In this document: one piece after another, positions 1 to 9,251 of the stretch
Layout of the letters: the number at the start of each line of letters is the position of its first letter
Numbering within the stretch: position 1 is the first letter of the stretch
Origin: Candidatus Defluviibacillus avedoerensis
GTDB taxonomy: Bacteria > Pseudomonadota > Gammaproteobacteria > Burkholderiales > Burkholderiaceae_C
Length of the DNA: 64,000 nucleotides
Direction: 5' to 3'
NCBI GenBank assembly: GCA_016703665.1
Contig: JADJBS010000005.1
Location: 58,516-122,515 of the forward strand
Notes under the pieces: model-generated
What the model saw: the letters and a program-made list of their open reading frames with translations, nothing else
Told to the model about the DNA's origin: nothing
The model's database searches: none
Position numbers and translations under genes: made by a program

Positions 1-1588
1 CTTCTGGCTGAGCCCAGTGTGCGAGCTGGAGTGGCAGGTCCTGGCCACTGGCAGACACCAAGCCCATGCTCAGCGGTATGACGAAGGGCTGCTTGACGGC
101 TTGATCTGCGGTCGGCGCGCACGACTGGCTCAAATGCAAGGTGTAGGTGCGTGCATCAGCGTCATACAGACCACGGGCCTTGACATGCGGCGTACCAGCC
201 TGGCTGTACCACAGTTTGAATTGCGGCAGCAATCGGGCCAAATCGCTGTTTGGATTGGCGTCTGCGATGGCCTGTGCGAAATCGTCACAGGTGACGGCCT
301 GACCATCATGGCGTTCAAAATACAAGGCCATACCTTTTGCAAACCCGTCGCGCCCCATCGGGTCAGACTGACAGCCCGTCAGGGTTTGCATCATGCGGAC
401 AACTTCAGCACCCTTTTCGTACACAGTGACCGTGTAGAAGTTGTTGATTTCGATGTAGCTGTCGGGCCGCACTGGATGGGCCATGGGACCGGAATCTTCG
501 GGAAACTGCGCCGTGCGCAGCACACGCACGTCTTCAATGCGCTTGACTGCTTTGGCGCTGGCTTCTGCGCACAAGTCCTGGCTGAACTCCTGGTCACGGA
601 AAACGGTCAGGCCTTCTTTCAGGCTCAGCTGAAACCAGTCTCGGCAGGTGACGCGGTTACCCGTCCAGTTGTGGAAGTATTCATGACCAACAACGGACTC
701 GATGTTGGAGAAATCCGCATCTGTGGCCGTGGCCTGATTGGCCAGCACGTACTTGGTGTTGAAGATGTTCAGGCCTTTGTTCTCCATGGCGCCCATGTTG
801 AAGTCACTGGTGGCGACGATCATGAAGCGCTCCAGATCCAGACTCAGGCCAAAGCGTGCTTCGTCCCAAGCAACAGATGCCATCAGAGAGCGCATCGCGT
901 GCTCTGTTTTGTCCATGTCACCAGGACGGACGTAGACCTGCAGCAAGTGGTCTTTGCCCAGCGGCGATTTGACACGTTGCTCACGGCAGACCAGCTGACC
1001 TGCCACCAGTGCAAACAGGTAGCACGGCTTCTTGTGCGGATCCACCCACTTTGCAAAGTGTCGACCGTCTTCCAGATCACCTTGTGCAACCAAATTGCCA
1101 TTGGACAACAGCACCGGAAATTTGGTCTTGTCCGCACGCAGGGTGACGGTGTAGTTGGACATGACATCCGGGCGATCCAGGAAGTAGGTGATGCGCCTAA
1201 AGCCTTCTGCCTCGCACTGCGTGAAGAACGAATCATTGCTCACGTACAGGCCCATCAGCTTGGTGTTCTTGGACGGCATGCAGGTGGTAAAGATCTCGAG
1301 CTCAAACGTGCCGTCGGCAGGCAGGTTTTCCAGCACCAGCTGGTTGCCATCTATCTTGAAAGAGGTGCCTTGGCCGTTGACCATCACACGCGCCAAATTC
1401 AGCTCGTCACCATCCAGGCGAAGCGCTTGCGCAGCAACGTCCGTATTGCGGCGCAGCGTCATTTTGTTGAGCACGCGTGTCTTGACCGGATCCAGATCAA
1501 AGCACAGGTCTACCTTGTCGATCAAGAAAGCAGGCGCGCTGTAGTTTTCACGCCGGATGACTGTCGGTGAGCCCGTGTTGTTAAGCAT
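1..1588 (-). CDS. pepN: Aminopeptidase N, 5' part (runs off the left edge)
   Basis: Zinc metallopeptidase of family M1 that removes N-terminal residues from peptides in the cytoplasm. About 529 of the usual ~890 residues are in the window; the C-terminal part lies to the left. Reading the minus strand from ATG at 1588 gives a continuous frame with the substrate-binding GAMEN motif near residue 264 and the zinc site HEYFHNW near residue 299, close to their positions in E. coli PepN, followed by the downstream glutamate segment (LKEGLTVFRD). The start codon overlaps the stop of the HAD gene by 8 bases, so prfB, the HAD phosphatase and pepN read as one transcription unit. No frameshift is visible in this part. 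Confidence 0.93.
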   Translation of the reverse strand, partial: MLNNTGSPTVIRRENYSAPAFLIDKVDLCFDLDPVKTRVLNKMTLRRNTDVAAQALRLDGDELNLARVMVNGQGTSFKIDGNQLVLENLPADGTFELEIFTTCMPSKNTKLMGLYVSNDSFFTQCEAEGFRRITYFLDRPDVMSNYTVTLRADKTKFPVLLSNGNLVAQGDLEDGRHFAKWVDPHKKPCYLFALVAGQLVCREQRVKSPLGKDHLLQVYVRPGDMDKTEHAMRSLMASVAWDEARFGLSLDLERFMIVATSDFNMGAMENKGLNIFNTKYVLANQATATDADFSNIESVVGHEYFHNWTGNRVTCRDWFQLSLKEGLTVFRDQEFSQDLCAEASAKAVKRIEDVRVLRTAQFPEDSGPMAHPVRPDSYIEINNFYTVTVYEKGAEVVRMMQTLTGCQSDPMGRDGFAKGMALYFERHDGQAVTCDDFAQAIADANPNSDLARLLPQFKLWYSQAGTPHVKARGLYDADARTYTLHLSQSCAPTADQAVKQPFVIPLSMGLVSASGQDLPLQLAHWAQPE

Positions 1589-2261
1589 TTGCATGCAGCA
1601 TCTCCAGAACGTTCATGTCGAGCAATTCATTGAAATCATTCACAGCAGCCAGCACATGCGGGCCGGCCAGTTCGTTGGGTGTGTGCGTTGTGCACAGGGC
1701 CACAGCACGCATGCCGCCGCGGCGCGCAGCTTCGATGCCCAGAGGGGCGTCTTCAAAGACAATACAGCCTGTGGCGGCAACATCCATGCGCTTAGCCACT
1801 TCTAAAAAGATAGCGGGTTGGGGCTTGCCTGGCAGACCCTCGTCACCTCCCACAATGGCCAGTGGCTTGGGGTCCAGATGCAGGTGCGAGAACACGAACG
1901 CGATGTTGTGTTTGTCGCCCGCTGTGCCCACCCCGTACTTCAGCCCCAGACTCGCAGCACGTTTGGCAAATGCCCGCACGCCAGGCACTTCACGAAATAC
2001 CGGCTTAAACAAATCGCGGTAGATGATCTCTTTTTCGTGAATCAATTCCCAGGCTTCGGCCTCGTCCAGCGGCCGCTGAAACAGTTCGCGCATGCACTCC
2101 GCACCATTGCGTCCATTGGTGCGGCGCATCAAGTCATCAAGCTCCAGGTGAATGCCATGGCGTTCGCAAAACACCTCCCAGCTCTTGGCATGGTACGGAA
2201 TAGAGTCCACCAGGGTTCCATCCATGTCAAAGATCAGGCCCGTGGTTGTCTTGCTCTGCAT
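1581..2261 (-). CDS. HAD-superfamily phosphatase, beta-phosphoglucomutase-like
   Basis: A 226-residue haloacid-dehalogenase-type hydrolase. Motif I is DMDGTLVDS with nucleophile Asp12 and acid/base Asp14. A cap domain follows (about residues 20-90), then the lysine region (GKPQPAIFLE) and the acidic motif IV (FEDAPLGIEAA). Family members hydrolyse small sugar phosphates or isomerise beta-glucose-1-phosphate; the substrate cannot be told from sequence. Its ATG overlaps the prfB stop by one base and its stop overlaps the pepN start, which implies translational coupling. Confidence 0.85.
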   Translation of the reverse strand: MQSKTTTGLIFDMDGTLVDSIPYHAKSWEVFCERHGIHLELDDLMRRTNGRNGAECMRELFQRPLDEAEAWELIHEKEIIYRDLFKPVFREVPGVRAFAKRAASLGLKYGVGTAGDKHNIAFVFSHLHLDPKPLAIVGGDEGLPGKPQPAIFLEVAKRMDVAATGCIVFEDAPLGIEAARRGGMRAVALCTTHTPNELAGPHVLAAVNDFNELLDMNVLEMLHANA

Positions 2262-3365
2262 CAGACGCCTTGCTTCAAAGAGGCTTCAATGAACACGTCC
2301 AGATCGCCATCCAATACCTTTTGGGTCGCCGAGACCTCCACGTTGGTGCGCAGGTCTTTGATACGGCTGTTGTCCAGCACGTAAGAACGGATCTGATGGC
2401 CCCAGCCCACATCGGTTTTGGTATCTTCCAGCTTCTGCTGGGCCTCTTGCTGTTTGCGCAGCTCAAAGTCATACAAACGGCTGCGCAGGCGCTTCCAGGC
2501 CACGTCACGGTTACTGTGCTGGCTGCGACCATCTTGGCACTGCACCACAATCCCGGTGGGAATGTGCGTCAAGCGCACGGCAGAGTCCGTCTTGTTGATG
2601 TGCTGACCGCCTGCACCGCTGGCGCGGAAGGTGTCGGTGCGTACATCGCTTGGGTTGATCTCGATTTCAATCGAATCGTCGATCTCGGGGTAAACGAATA
2701 CGCTGGCAAAACTGGTGTGGCGGCCACCGGACGAGTCAAAAGGCGACTTGCGCACCAAACGGTGCACGCCCGTTTCAGTGCGCAGCAGGCCAAACGCATA
2801 TTCGCCGTCGATTTTGATGGTGGCACTCTTGATGCCAGCCGTGTCACCTGCGGTTTCGTCTTCCAGAACAGCAGAAAATCCTTTTCGCTCAGCGTATTTC
2901 AGGTATTGGCGCAGCAGCATGCTGGCCCAGTCGCAGGCCTCGGTGCCCCCCGCACCTGCCTGGATGTCCAGAAAGCAGTTCAGCGGATCGGCTGGGTTAT
3001 TGAACATGCGGCGGAACTCCAACTGCTCAATGTCCTTGGCCAGCTCAGCCGTTTCTGACTGGATCGTGGTCAGCCCGTCAAAGTCGCCATCGGCCTTGCT
3101 CATCTCAAACAGTTCGCTGTTGTCGGCCAAGTTGCTGGTCAGCTTGTTGAGTGTGTCCACCACGGCAGACAAGGCTTTTTGTTCTTTGCCCAGTTCCTGG
3201 GCTTTCTTGGGGTCGTTCCAGACGCTAGGGTCTTCCAGGCTGGCGTTGACCGTTCTCAGTCGTTCAGATTTGGCATCGTAGTCAAAGATACCCCCGAAGC
3301 TCTTGGGTACGAGCGCTCAGGTCTGCCAGTGCTGCGCCGATCTGGTTGATGTTTTCTGCTTCCAT
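2261..3365 (-). CDS. prfB: Peptide chain release factor 2 (programmed +1 frameshift)
   Basis: Release factor that recognises UGA and UAA stop codons and triggers peptide hydrolysis. The frame is split in the classical way. Twenty-seven codons from ATG 3365 end in CTT followed by an in-frame TGA (3284-3282); translation then continues one base ahead with GAC (3283-3281) for 340 residues, giving 367 aa, the normal RF2 length. The catalytic GGQ is present (GAGGQHINKTDSAVR). The upstream zero-frame part starts MEAENINQIGAALADLS, typical of RF2. This is a functional gene, not a pseudogene. The stop overlaps the start of the HAD gene. Confidence 0.96.
3281..3298 (-). promoter_or_regulatory. prfB: prfB autoregulatory +1 frameshift site
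   Basis: On the minus strand the slippery sequence is CTT TGA C (3287-3281), preceded by the internal Shine-Dalgarno-like run CGGGGGTAT. This differs from the E. coli site by one base. When RF2 is scarce the ribosome pauses at UGA and slips +1 to finish RF2, so the site is a feedback control. Confidence 0.95.
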
Positions 3366-3445
3366 GGTGTTCTTTCCGGGTCAGGTGACTGATGGTTAAC
3401 CTTGCATTTTCGCATGGGTATCAAACCGGAAGTGTCCGAAGTCAC

Positions 3446-3964
3446 TCAGAAGCGGTGGACGTACGAGAACATCAACGCCGAATTGCCCAGCAACTGCAAC
3501 TCCACCGCATCCTGCGGCTTGAACTGGTAACCCACTGCAGGCAACACCAGTGGTGAAAATCCGCCGTAGTTCAACGGCACCTTGTCCTTGAACTTGCCTT
3601 TGTAGCCATACATGATGCCCGCCACGATCTTGCCGTAGATCAGCGGTTGACTGGGCCAGATGTTTTCCCACGTTCTGCCTACATACACGGTGGCCGAGGG
3701 TTGCCCAAACGAATTGGTAAACACACTGAATCCGCAGAAGTAGTTGCCCCTCAGATGCTGGTTATAGCCCGCCAGCACCACGGGTTTGTGGTCTTCAGAC
3801 GGGTGCCAATGCACCGTGTAGGGCGACAGTGTGACATCCTGGTTGAACTTGTGCTCTGGTGCCGCGCTGTTCTCCAGCATCTTGGGGCACATTTGAAAAT
3901 CGGCATGTGCCACATTGGCAGCCAGCAGCAGGGATGCGAGGAGGATGCGGACAGGGATTTTCAT
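3446..3964 (-). CDS. Small secreted protein, probable outer-membrane beta-barrel
   Basis: A 172-residue protein. Starting at ATG 3964 gives a clean signal peptide (MKIPVRILLASLLLAANVAHA). The mature part is rich in aromatic and glycine residues in alternating strand-like patterns (for example YGKIVAGIMYGYKGKF) and ends in Phe (SYVHRF), as many outer-membrane barrels do. The size and end resemble PagP/PagL-like small barrels, but I see no motif that fixes an enzyme activity. It is transcribed toward prfB and separated from it by about 80 bases. Function unknown. Confidence 0.6.
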   Translation of the reverse strand: MKIPVRILLASLLLAANVAHADFQMCPKMLENSAAPEHKFNQDVTLSPYTVHWHPSEDHKPVVLAGYNQHLRGNYFCGFSVFTNSFGQPSATVYVGRTWENIWPSQPLIYGKIVAGIMYGYKGKFKDKVPLNYGGFSPLVLPAVGYQFKPQDAVELQLLGNSALMFSYVHRF

Positions 3965-4009
3965 GACGGGCAAAATGCCAGAAGTTTACGTGAGAGAGAT
4001 GTCCAATCC

Positions 4010-4900
4010 ATGAGCCTGTGTTTTCATCGGTATGTCTGGATGCCCGTGGCCCTTTTCTGGCTGGCAGGTTGCGCCAGTCTGGACGAATGGCAACGTATGA
4101 AGGTTTACCGGCCTACGCCGATCGAAGCCGGCGCCTGGCAGCCTGAACTGGCTAAATATCCAGGTGTGCAGGCGCAAACCCTTCGTTTGCCGCAAAACGA
4201 GCAACTGCAAGTGTTGCGGTTTTCGGCCATGCCGGGAAATTCGTCCAAAGTGAAGGTGCTTTATCTGCACGGCACACTGCGTCACGCCTTGCAAAACAGC
4301 GCCAAGATTGAAGGCATTACCCGCAACGGCATGGATGTGGTGGCACCCGATTACAGGGGCTGGGGCGCGTCAACCTATCGTATTCCAGATGAAACCAGCA
4401 TTCATGCCGATGCGTTGGCGGCCTGGCAGGCGCAGCGCGACCTTGAGGAGGATCACCTTTGGGTGATTTACGGCCACTCCATGGGCTCTGCCGCCGCCGT
4501 CCACTTGGCGGCCCAGGTTCACCAGCGCGGGCTGGGTCCGTTTTGCGCCGTTGTGCTGGAAAGTGCCTTTACCAGTTTTCCTGACGTGGCCCGATCAGTG
4601 AGCGGCCCTTTTGGCCTGTTGGCCGCAGCCCTCACGACCCAAAAGATGGCATCCATCGACATGATCGGCCAAGTGCCAGGCCCCATCTGGTTGTTGCACG
4701 GCAGCCAGGATGCGACGATTCCCATGTCACTGGGCAAAAGACTCTTCGCCGCCGCCCCAAGCCCTAAATACTGGCTGGACCTGCCCAAAGACCATAGCGA
4801 CCTGCAAACGGATGCTACCGGTGCTTATGACGCAGTGTGGCAGCAAGTCAAGTCAACGTGCGACCCATCTGCCGCCAAGCCATCAGGGCTCAGGCAATAA
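4010..4900 (+). CDS. Alpha/beta hydrolase lipoprotein
   Basis: A 296-residue serine hydrolase with a lipoprotein signal: the N-terminus has a hydrophobic stretch ending in the lipobox LAGC, so it is probably lipid-anchored. The nucleophile elbow is GHSMGS and the late Asp/His region includes HGSQDATIP and KDHSDL. It resembles the BEM46/YfhR-like alpha/beta hydrolases; substrate unknown. I chose ATG 4010 because it is just upstream of the signal peptide; a longer in-frame extension to 3647 would bury the lipobox. Its 3' end overlaps the convergent hydrolase at 4890 by 11 bases. Confidence 0.8.
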   Translation: MSLCFHRYVWMPVALFWLAGCASLDEWQRMKVYRPTPIEAGAWQPELAKYPGVQAQTLRLPQNEQLQVLRFSAMPGNSSKVKVLYLHGTLRHALQNSAKIEGITRNGMDVVAPDYRGWGASTYRIPDETSIHADALAAWQAQRDLEEDHLWVIYGHSMGSAAAVHLAAQVHQRGLGPFCAVVLESAFTSFPDVARSVSGPFGLLAAALTTQKMASIDMIGQVPGPIWLLHGSQDATIPMSLGKRLFAAAPSPKYWLDLPKDHSDLQTDATGAYDAVWQQVKSTCDPSAAKPSGLRQ

Positions 4901-5807
4901 AAGATTCAATCAGCGCTGCCAGCTTTTCAGGCTGGTCGTGGTGCAGCATGTGGCCTGCATCGTCAATCAGTGCCTGTGAGAGTTGGGCCACCGCCTTGAT
5001 ACGCTCGTGGTACTCAGCCAAGGTGTATTTGCCTTGCCACCACTGGTCCATCTGGTTATCGCTGGCTTCCACACACAGAGTGGGGCAAGCGATGCGCTTG
5101 AAGATCTCCTGTACCTCGTCCACGTGGTACAGGTTTGCATTGATGATCTTATGGGCCACGTCCCCCAGAATTTGCCATTTTCCTTGTGCGTTCTGGGCCG
5201 CCCAGTGCGGCGCCAGCCAAGCGGCTTTTTGGCGGCCTGATTCGTCGCGTGCCAGGCGCGGGTTGGTCTTCTTGAGGCGATTGGCCACGTCGTCCAGGCT
5301 GTCGTACTCGCGCATGGCCATGTCACCTCGGTGCATTTCTTTCAGGGCGTCCATCCATTTGGCATAGCGTCCCGGTGCCTGGGCGGGGCGGGTGGCAGGC
5401 ATGCCAAAGCCTTCCAGATTCACAAGGCGGCGTACCCGCTGAGGCCGTGTACCGGTGTAAAGCATGACGATGTTGCCGCCCATGGAGTGCCCCACCAAAT
5501 TAACCGCGTGGTCAGGTGAATAGTGGTCAAGCAAGAAATCCAGGTCAGCCAGGTAGTCTGGAAACCAAAAATTGTCTGCCCCGCCAGATTGCGTCTGTCC
5601 GTAGCCGCGCCAGTCTGGCGCGATCACGTAATGGTCGTCTTTGAGCGCATCCACTACAAACTGGTAAGACGCGGCCACATCCATCCAACCATGCACCATG
5701 ACCAATGGCGTTTTACCTGTGCCGGGCTCGCCCCACACGCGCACGTGGTAGTTCAGGTTGCGGATCGGGACAAACTCGCTGCGCGAGGCTCTTTGGATTG
5801 GGTACAT
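4890..5807 (-). CDS. Alpha/beta hydrolase (epoxide hydrolase/lipase-like)
   Basis: A 305-residue cytoplasmic alpha/beta hydrolase. It shows the oxyanion HGWMD loop, the nucleophile elbow GHSMGG, a cap region and the terminal catalytic His region (DDAGHMLHHDQP). The arrangement fits the haloalkane dehalogenase/epoxide hydrolase-like group of esterases. The chosen ATG 5807 begins MYPIQRASRSEF; an upstream in-frame ATG at 5834 would overlap the divergent acyl-CoA synthetase start. Divergent from that gene by only about 25 bases, so the two probably share a compact promoter region or their start sites overlap. Confidence 0.8.
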   Translation of the reverse strand: MYPIQRASRSEFVPIRNLNYHVRVWGEPGTGKTPLVMVHGWMDVAASYQFVVDALKDDHYVIAPDWRGYGQTQSGGADNFWFPDYLADLDFLLDHYSPDHAVNLVGHSMGGNIVMLYTGTRPQRVRRLVNLEGFGMPATRPAQAPGRYAKWMDALKEMHRGDMAMREYDSLDDVANRLKKTNPRLARDESGRQKAAWLAPHWAAQNAQGKWQILGDVAHKIINANLYHVDEVQEIFKRIACPTLCVEASDNQMDQWWQGKYTLAEYHERIKAVAQLSQALIDDAGHMLHHDQPEKLAALIESFIA

Positions 5808-5832
5808 TCGGGCAATGATAAGGACAGCACCC

Positions 5833-7632
5833 ATGCCACGCAGTCAAAGCAGAGACAAGTCGGAAGCCAACACACACTCGCAAGCCGATCCTGTGGTGGA
5901 TCACTACGCGAGCCTGCACAGCCAATTCCGATGGCACGTCGAACCGGAATTCAACATGGGCCAGGTTTGCTGTGAGCGCTGGGGTAAGGACAAAGACGCC
6001 GCAAAAACCATAGCAATCATTGAGCACAGGCCTGCCGAAGAGCCAATTTTTTATACCTATCTAGAACTGTTCCACGCTGCGGGGCGCGCCGCCAACGCCT
6101 TGAAGCGCCAGGGCGTTCAGCCGGGCGACCGCGTTGCCATCGTCTTGCCACAGCGGTTTGAAACTGCGGTGGCTTACATGGCGGTTTTGCAACTGGGGGC
6201 AGTGGCCATGCCGCTGTCGCAACTCTTTGGGCCCGAGGCTTTGTCTTACCGCCTGCAAGACAGCGAGGCCGTGCTGGCCATTTGTGACGAGAGCACTTTA
6301 GCCAATGTGTTGGCCGTGCGTGCTGGGTGCCCAACACTGCAAAATGTCATGTCGGTGGATATGACCAAGGAGCGTGGCGTCACCCTTTGGCGCCGAGCGC
6401 TGTCGCTTGCCAGCAGTTCGTTCACTGCCGTCAAGACCAAGTCGGAAGAGGGCGCAGTGCTGATCTACACCAGTGGTACCACTGGCCCCCCGAAGGGTGC
6501 CTTGATTCCCCACCGAGCGCTGATCGGCAACTTGAGTGGCTTCATTGCCAGCCAGAACTGGTTTGGTTTTGATCCCTGGGATGAAACTGTGAAGAGCCAG
6601 GCCGTGTTCTGGTCCCCCGCAGACTGGGCCTGGACTGGTGGCTTGATGGACGCACTGCTGCCCACGCTGTATTACGGCCGCACCATCGTGGCTTTTCGCG
6701 GACGCTTCAGCCCAGAGGAAGCCTACCTGCTGATGCAGCAACATGGCGTGACCCACAGTTTCTTGTTCCCCACCGCGCTCAAGGCCATGATGAAGGCCTA
6801 CGCCAAGCCCAGACAGCAGTTTCCTGGCCTGCAACTGCAAGGCCTGATGAGCGCAGGCGAAGCGGTGGGTGACGCGGTTTACGCCTATTGCCGGGACGAA
6901 CTGGGCGTGACGGTCAATGAGATGTTTGGCCAAACCGAGATAAACTACATCGTCGGCAACTGCAATCGGCTTTGGCCATCCAAACCCGGCAGCATGGGCA
7001 AAGGCTACCCTGGGCACCGGGTGGCCGTCATTGACGACGAAGGCCATGAATGCCCGGTCGGCGTGCCGGGAGACGTCTCGCTCAACCGCTTCGATGTGCA
7101 CGGTGACCCCGACCCGATCTTCTTCTTAGGCTACTGGAAGAACCCCCAAGCCACAGCCAACAAGTTCACTGGCAAAGATGGGCAAGGGCAATGGTGCCGT
7201 ACCGGTGACTTGGCCACGCGAGATGCCGACGGCTACCTCTGGTACCAGGGCCGGGCTGACGACGTGTTCAAGGCAGCGGGTTACCGCATTGGTCCCAGCG
7301 AGATCGAGAACTGCCTTGTCAAGCATCCGGCCGTGGCCAACGCTGCTGTGGTGCCCAAGCCCGATGCTGAGCGCGGCGCAGTGGTCAAAGCGTATGTGGT
7401 GCTTGCTCCTGAATATGTAGCTAAAAAAGGCCATCCAGATTGCCGTGAAGCCGAATTTGATGCCAAAATAACAGCCGAATTGCAGGCCCATGTCAAAGGC
7501 CAATTGGCACCATACGAATACCCCAAGGAGATCGAATTTGTGGAAGCCCTGCCCATGACGACCACCGGCAAAGTGCAGCGGCGCGTGCTGCGGCTACAGG
7601 AAGAAGAGCGCGCCAGAGCGGCGTCGGCATGA
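5833..7632 (+). CDS. Acyl-CoA synthetase (AMP-forming)
   Basis: A 599-residue member of the ANL adenylate-forming family that activates a carboxylic acid to its acyl-adenylate and then to the CoA thioester. The P-loop-like A3 motif YTSGTTGPPKG lies at residues 212-222, the A5 motif is NEMFGQTE, the hinge region GRADDVFKAAGYRIG follows, and the A10 lysine lies in TTTGKVQRR near the C-terminus. It resembles the medium-chain/aromatic acyl-CoA synthetases of Burkholderiales; substrate not determinable. ATG 5833 is preceded by AAGGA at good spacing. A short AT-rich stretch around 7405-7465 codes for a segment (EYVAKKGHPDCREAEFDAKI) just before the C-terminal subdomain that looks less conserved than its surroundings. 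Confidence 0.88.
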   Translation: MPRSQSRDKSEANTHSQADPVVDHYASLHSQFRWHVEPEFNMGQVCCERWGKDKDAAKTIAIIEHRPAEEPIFYTYLELFHAAGRAANALKRQGVQPGDRVAIVLPQRFETAVAYMAVLQLGAVAMPLSQLFGPEALSYRLQDSEAVLAICDESTLANVLAVRAGCPTLQNVMSVDMTKERGVTLWRRALSLASSSFTAVKTKSEEGAVLIYTSGTTGPPKGALIPHRALIGNLSGFIASQNWFGFDPWDETVKSQAVFWSPADWAWTGGLMDALLPTLYYGRTIVAFRGRFSPEEAYLLMQQHGVTHSFLFPTALKAMMKAYAKPRQQFPGLQLQGLMSAGEAVGDAVYAYCRDELGVTVNEMFGQTEINYIVGNCNRLWPSKPGSMGKGYPGHRVAVIDDEGHECPVGVPGDVSLNRFDVHGDPDPIFFLGYWKNPQATANKFTGKDGQGQWCRTGDLATRDADGYLWYQGRADDVFKAAGYRIGPSEIENCLVKHPAVANAAVVPKPDAERGAVVKAYVVLAPEYVAKKGHPDCREAEFDAKITAELQAHVKGQLAPYEYPKEIEFVEALPMTTTGKVQRRVLRLQEEERARAASA

Positions 7633-7967
7633 CGCTTGATATCGGCCAATTCACCTGGTATGACGCTCTGGAGGTCAGTACCCAAGCCAGTGCACCCGTG
7701 ATCAAAGCAGCCTACCGCTGCCTGGTGCAATTGAACCATCCCGACAAGAATCCGGGCAACCCGGCTGCGGCAGAGCGACTGGTGCAAATCAACCAAGCCT
7801 ATGACGTTTTGTCAGATCCACAAAAGCGAGCCGATTACGACCATCGGCTCAATTTGGCTGCGGCCAGCGCTGAGCGTCGAGGCACGAGCAGCGCAACCAA
7901 CCCCACTGCCTCACCCTCAGTCAAGCGCCCAGCCTCCCGCAGTTTCGCTTTCAGACCACTCAAATAG
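7629..7967 (+). CDS. J-domain protein (DnaJ-like co-chaperone)
   Basis: A 112-residue protein whose first ~75 residues form a J domain: helix II, the HPD tripeptide at 37-39 followed by KNPGN, and helix III (QINQAYDVLSDPQKRADYD). J domains stimulate the ATPase of Hsp70. The rest is a low-complexity Ser/Thr/Pro tail without a Gly-Phe or zinc region, so this is a type III (domain-only) protein. Its ATG overlaps the stop of the acyl-CoA synthetase (ATGA), indicating coupled translation, and the aldo/keto reductase begins 5 bases downstream. Confidence 0.88.
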   Translation: MTLDIGQFTWYDALEVSTQASAPVIKAAYRCLVQLNHPDKNPGNPAAAERLVQINQAYDVLSDPQKRADYDHRLNLAAASAERRGTSSATNPTASPSVKRPASRSFAFRPLK

Positions 7968-7972
7968 TTCCT

Positions 7973-9034
7973 ATGAAACCTTTACAACTGGGCACCAGTG
8001 CCCTCCACGTCACCCCCATCTGCCTGGGCACCATGACCTTTGGCGAGCAAGTCAACGAAACCGATTCCCACGCCATTCTCAGCCGGAGTCTAGAGCGTGG
8101 CGTCAACTTCTTGGACGCCGCCGAGATGTATTCCGTCCCAGCCAAAGCCGAGACCTTTGGCGCGACAGAGACCATCATCGGCAACTGGTTCGGACGCAAC
8201 CCCGGCATGCGCAACCAGTGGACAGTGGCCACCAAGGTGGCAGGCCCGTCGCGCGGCATGCCCTGGATACGCGAAGGTGCGGGCATGACCGTGCAGGACA
8301 TTCACCGGTCCTGCAACGCCAGCCTGAAGCGCTTGCAAACCGACGTGATTGACCTGTACCAAATCCACTGGCCCGAGCGCCATGTGCCCGCCTTTGGCGC
8401 CATGTACTTCGACCCCTGGCAAGACAAATCCAGCACGCCCCTCCATGACCAGCTGCAGGCCCTGGGGGACCTTGTCAAAGCGGGCAAGGTGCGCACTATT
8501 GGTCTTTCCAACGAAACGCCGTACGGCTTGCACGAATTTGTGCGCCTTGCCGAGCAGCACAACCTGCCACGGGTTGCCAGTGTGCAAAATCCGTACTGCC
8601 TGATCAACCGCAGCGTGGACAACGCCTTGGACGAAAGTCTGCACCGCCTGAACGTGGGCTTGCTCGCTTATTCCCCGTTGGGCTTTGGTTTGCTAACGGG
8701 CAAATACGACGCCAGTGGTATCGAAGGCCCAGGTGCACCCGCGAGTGCCCGTATTGCGAAATACGAGAGTGTGCGCAAACAACGCTGGGGCCGACCTGCC
8801 TCGCTGGCAACCGCCCGCCGCTACAACGCCCTTGCCCGCGAGCACGGCCTTACCCCCACTCAGATGGCCCTGGCCTTTTGCTACAACAACTGGCGCGTGG
8901 CCAGCACGATCATCGGCGTGACCAGCGTGGCACAACTGGATGAATGCCTTGATGCGTGGGGGACGACTTTGTCCAAGGAACTGCTGGCGTCGATTGATGC
9001 GCTACGGTTGGATGTGCGGGACCCGGCGATGTGA
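7973..9034 (+). CDS. Aldo/keto reductase, Tas-like
   Basis: A 353-residue NADP(H)-dependent oxidoreductase with the (beta/alpha)8 aldo/keto reductase fold. Asp48 and Tyr53 of the catalytic tetrad are in FLDAAEMY. The lengths and insertions (WFGR...TKVAG, IHWPER) match the Tas/YdbC-like subgroup of E. coli. The NADP-binding C-terminal part has ATARRYNALAREHGLTP and ASTIIGVTSVAQLDE. Probably in one operon with the acyl-CoA synthetase and J-domain genes. Confidence 0.87.
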   Translation: MKPLQLGTSALHVTPICLGTMTFGEQVNETDSHAILSRSLERGVNFLDAAEMYSVPAKAETFGATETIIGNWFGRNPGMRNQWTVATKVAGPSRGMPWIREGAGMTVQDIHRSCNASLKRLQTDVIDLYQIHWPERHVPAFGAMYFDPWQDKSSTPLHDQLQALGDLVKAGKVRTIGLSNETPYGLHEFVRLAEQHNLPRVASVQNPYCLINRSVDNALDESLHRLNVGLLAYSPLGFGLLTGKYDASGIEGPGAPASARIAKYESVRKQRWGRPASLATARRYNALAREHGLTPTQMALAFCYNNWRVASTIIGVTSVAQLDECLDAWGTTLSKELLASIDALRLDVRDPAM

Positions 9035-9251
9035 CAGGACGCCCCAGAATGATAGGCAATGTCTTTGACGTTGCCCGTCTTTGCAATGCCAGCAGGGCTT
9101 GTTAAAGCTTGGCCACGATGTGTAGCGGTGTTCTACGTTCGAGGGCATTTGTGCAATTTCCCACCGGTGACCTTAAGGCCTGATCTTTCGGAGGACTTGC
9201 CCCTAGAATCTTCTGTCTGCTTTGCTGCCTCTTCGTGCCGCATTTCTGAAT

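Noticed and set aside
17..1570. A long plus-strand frame (517 codons) at the left edge
   Set aside because: It is the antisense shadow of pepN; the minus strand has the GAMEN and HEYFHNW motifs.
3647..4009. An N-terminal extension of the lipoprotein hydrolase
   Set aside because: It lies antisense to the small secreted-protein gene and would bury the lipobox.
5758..5832. A longer start for the acyl-CoA synthetase
   Set aside because: It would run through the divergent hydrolase start; ATG 5833 has a good ribosome-binding site.
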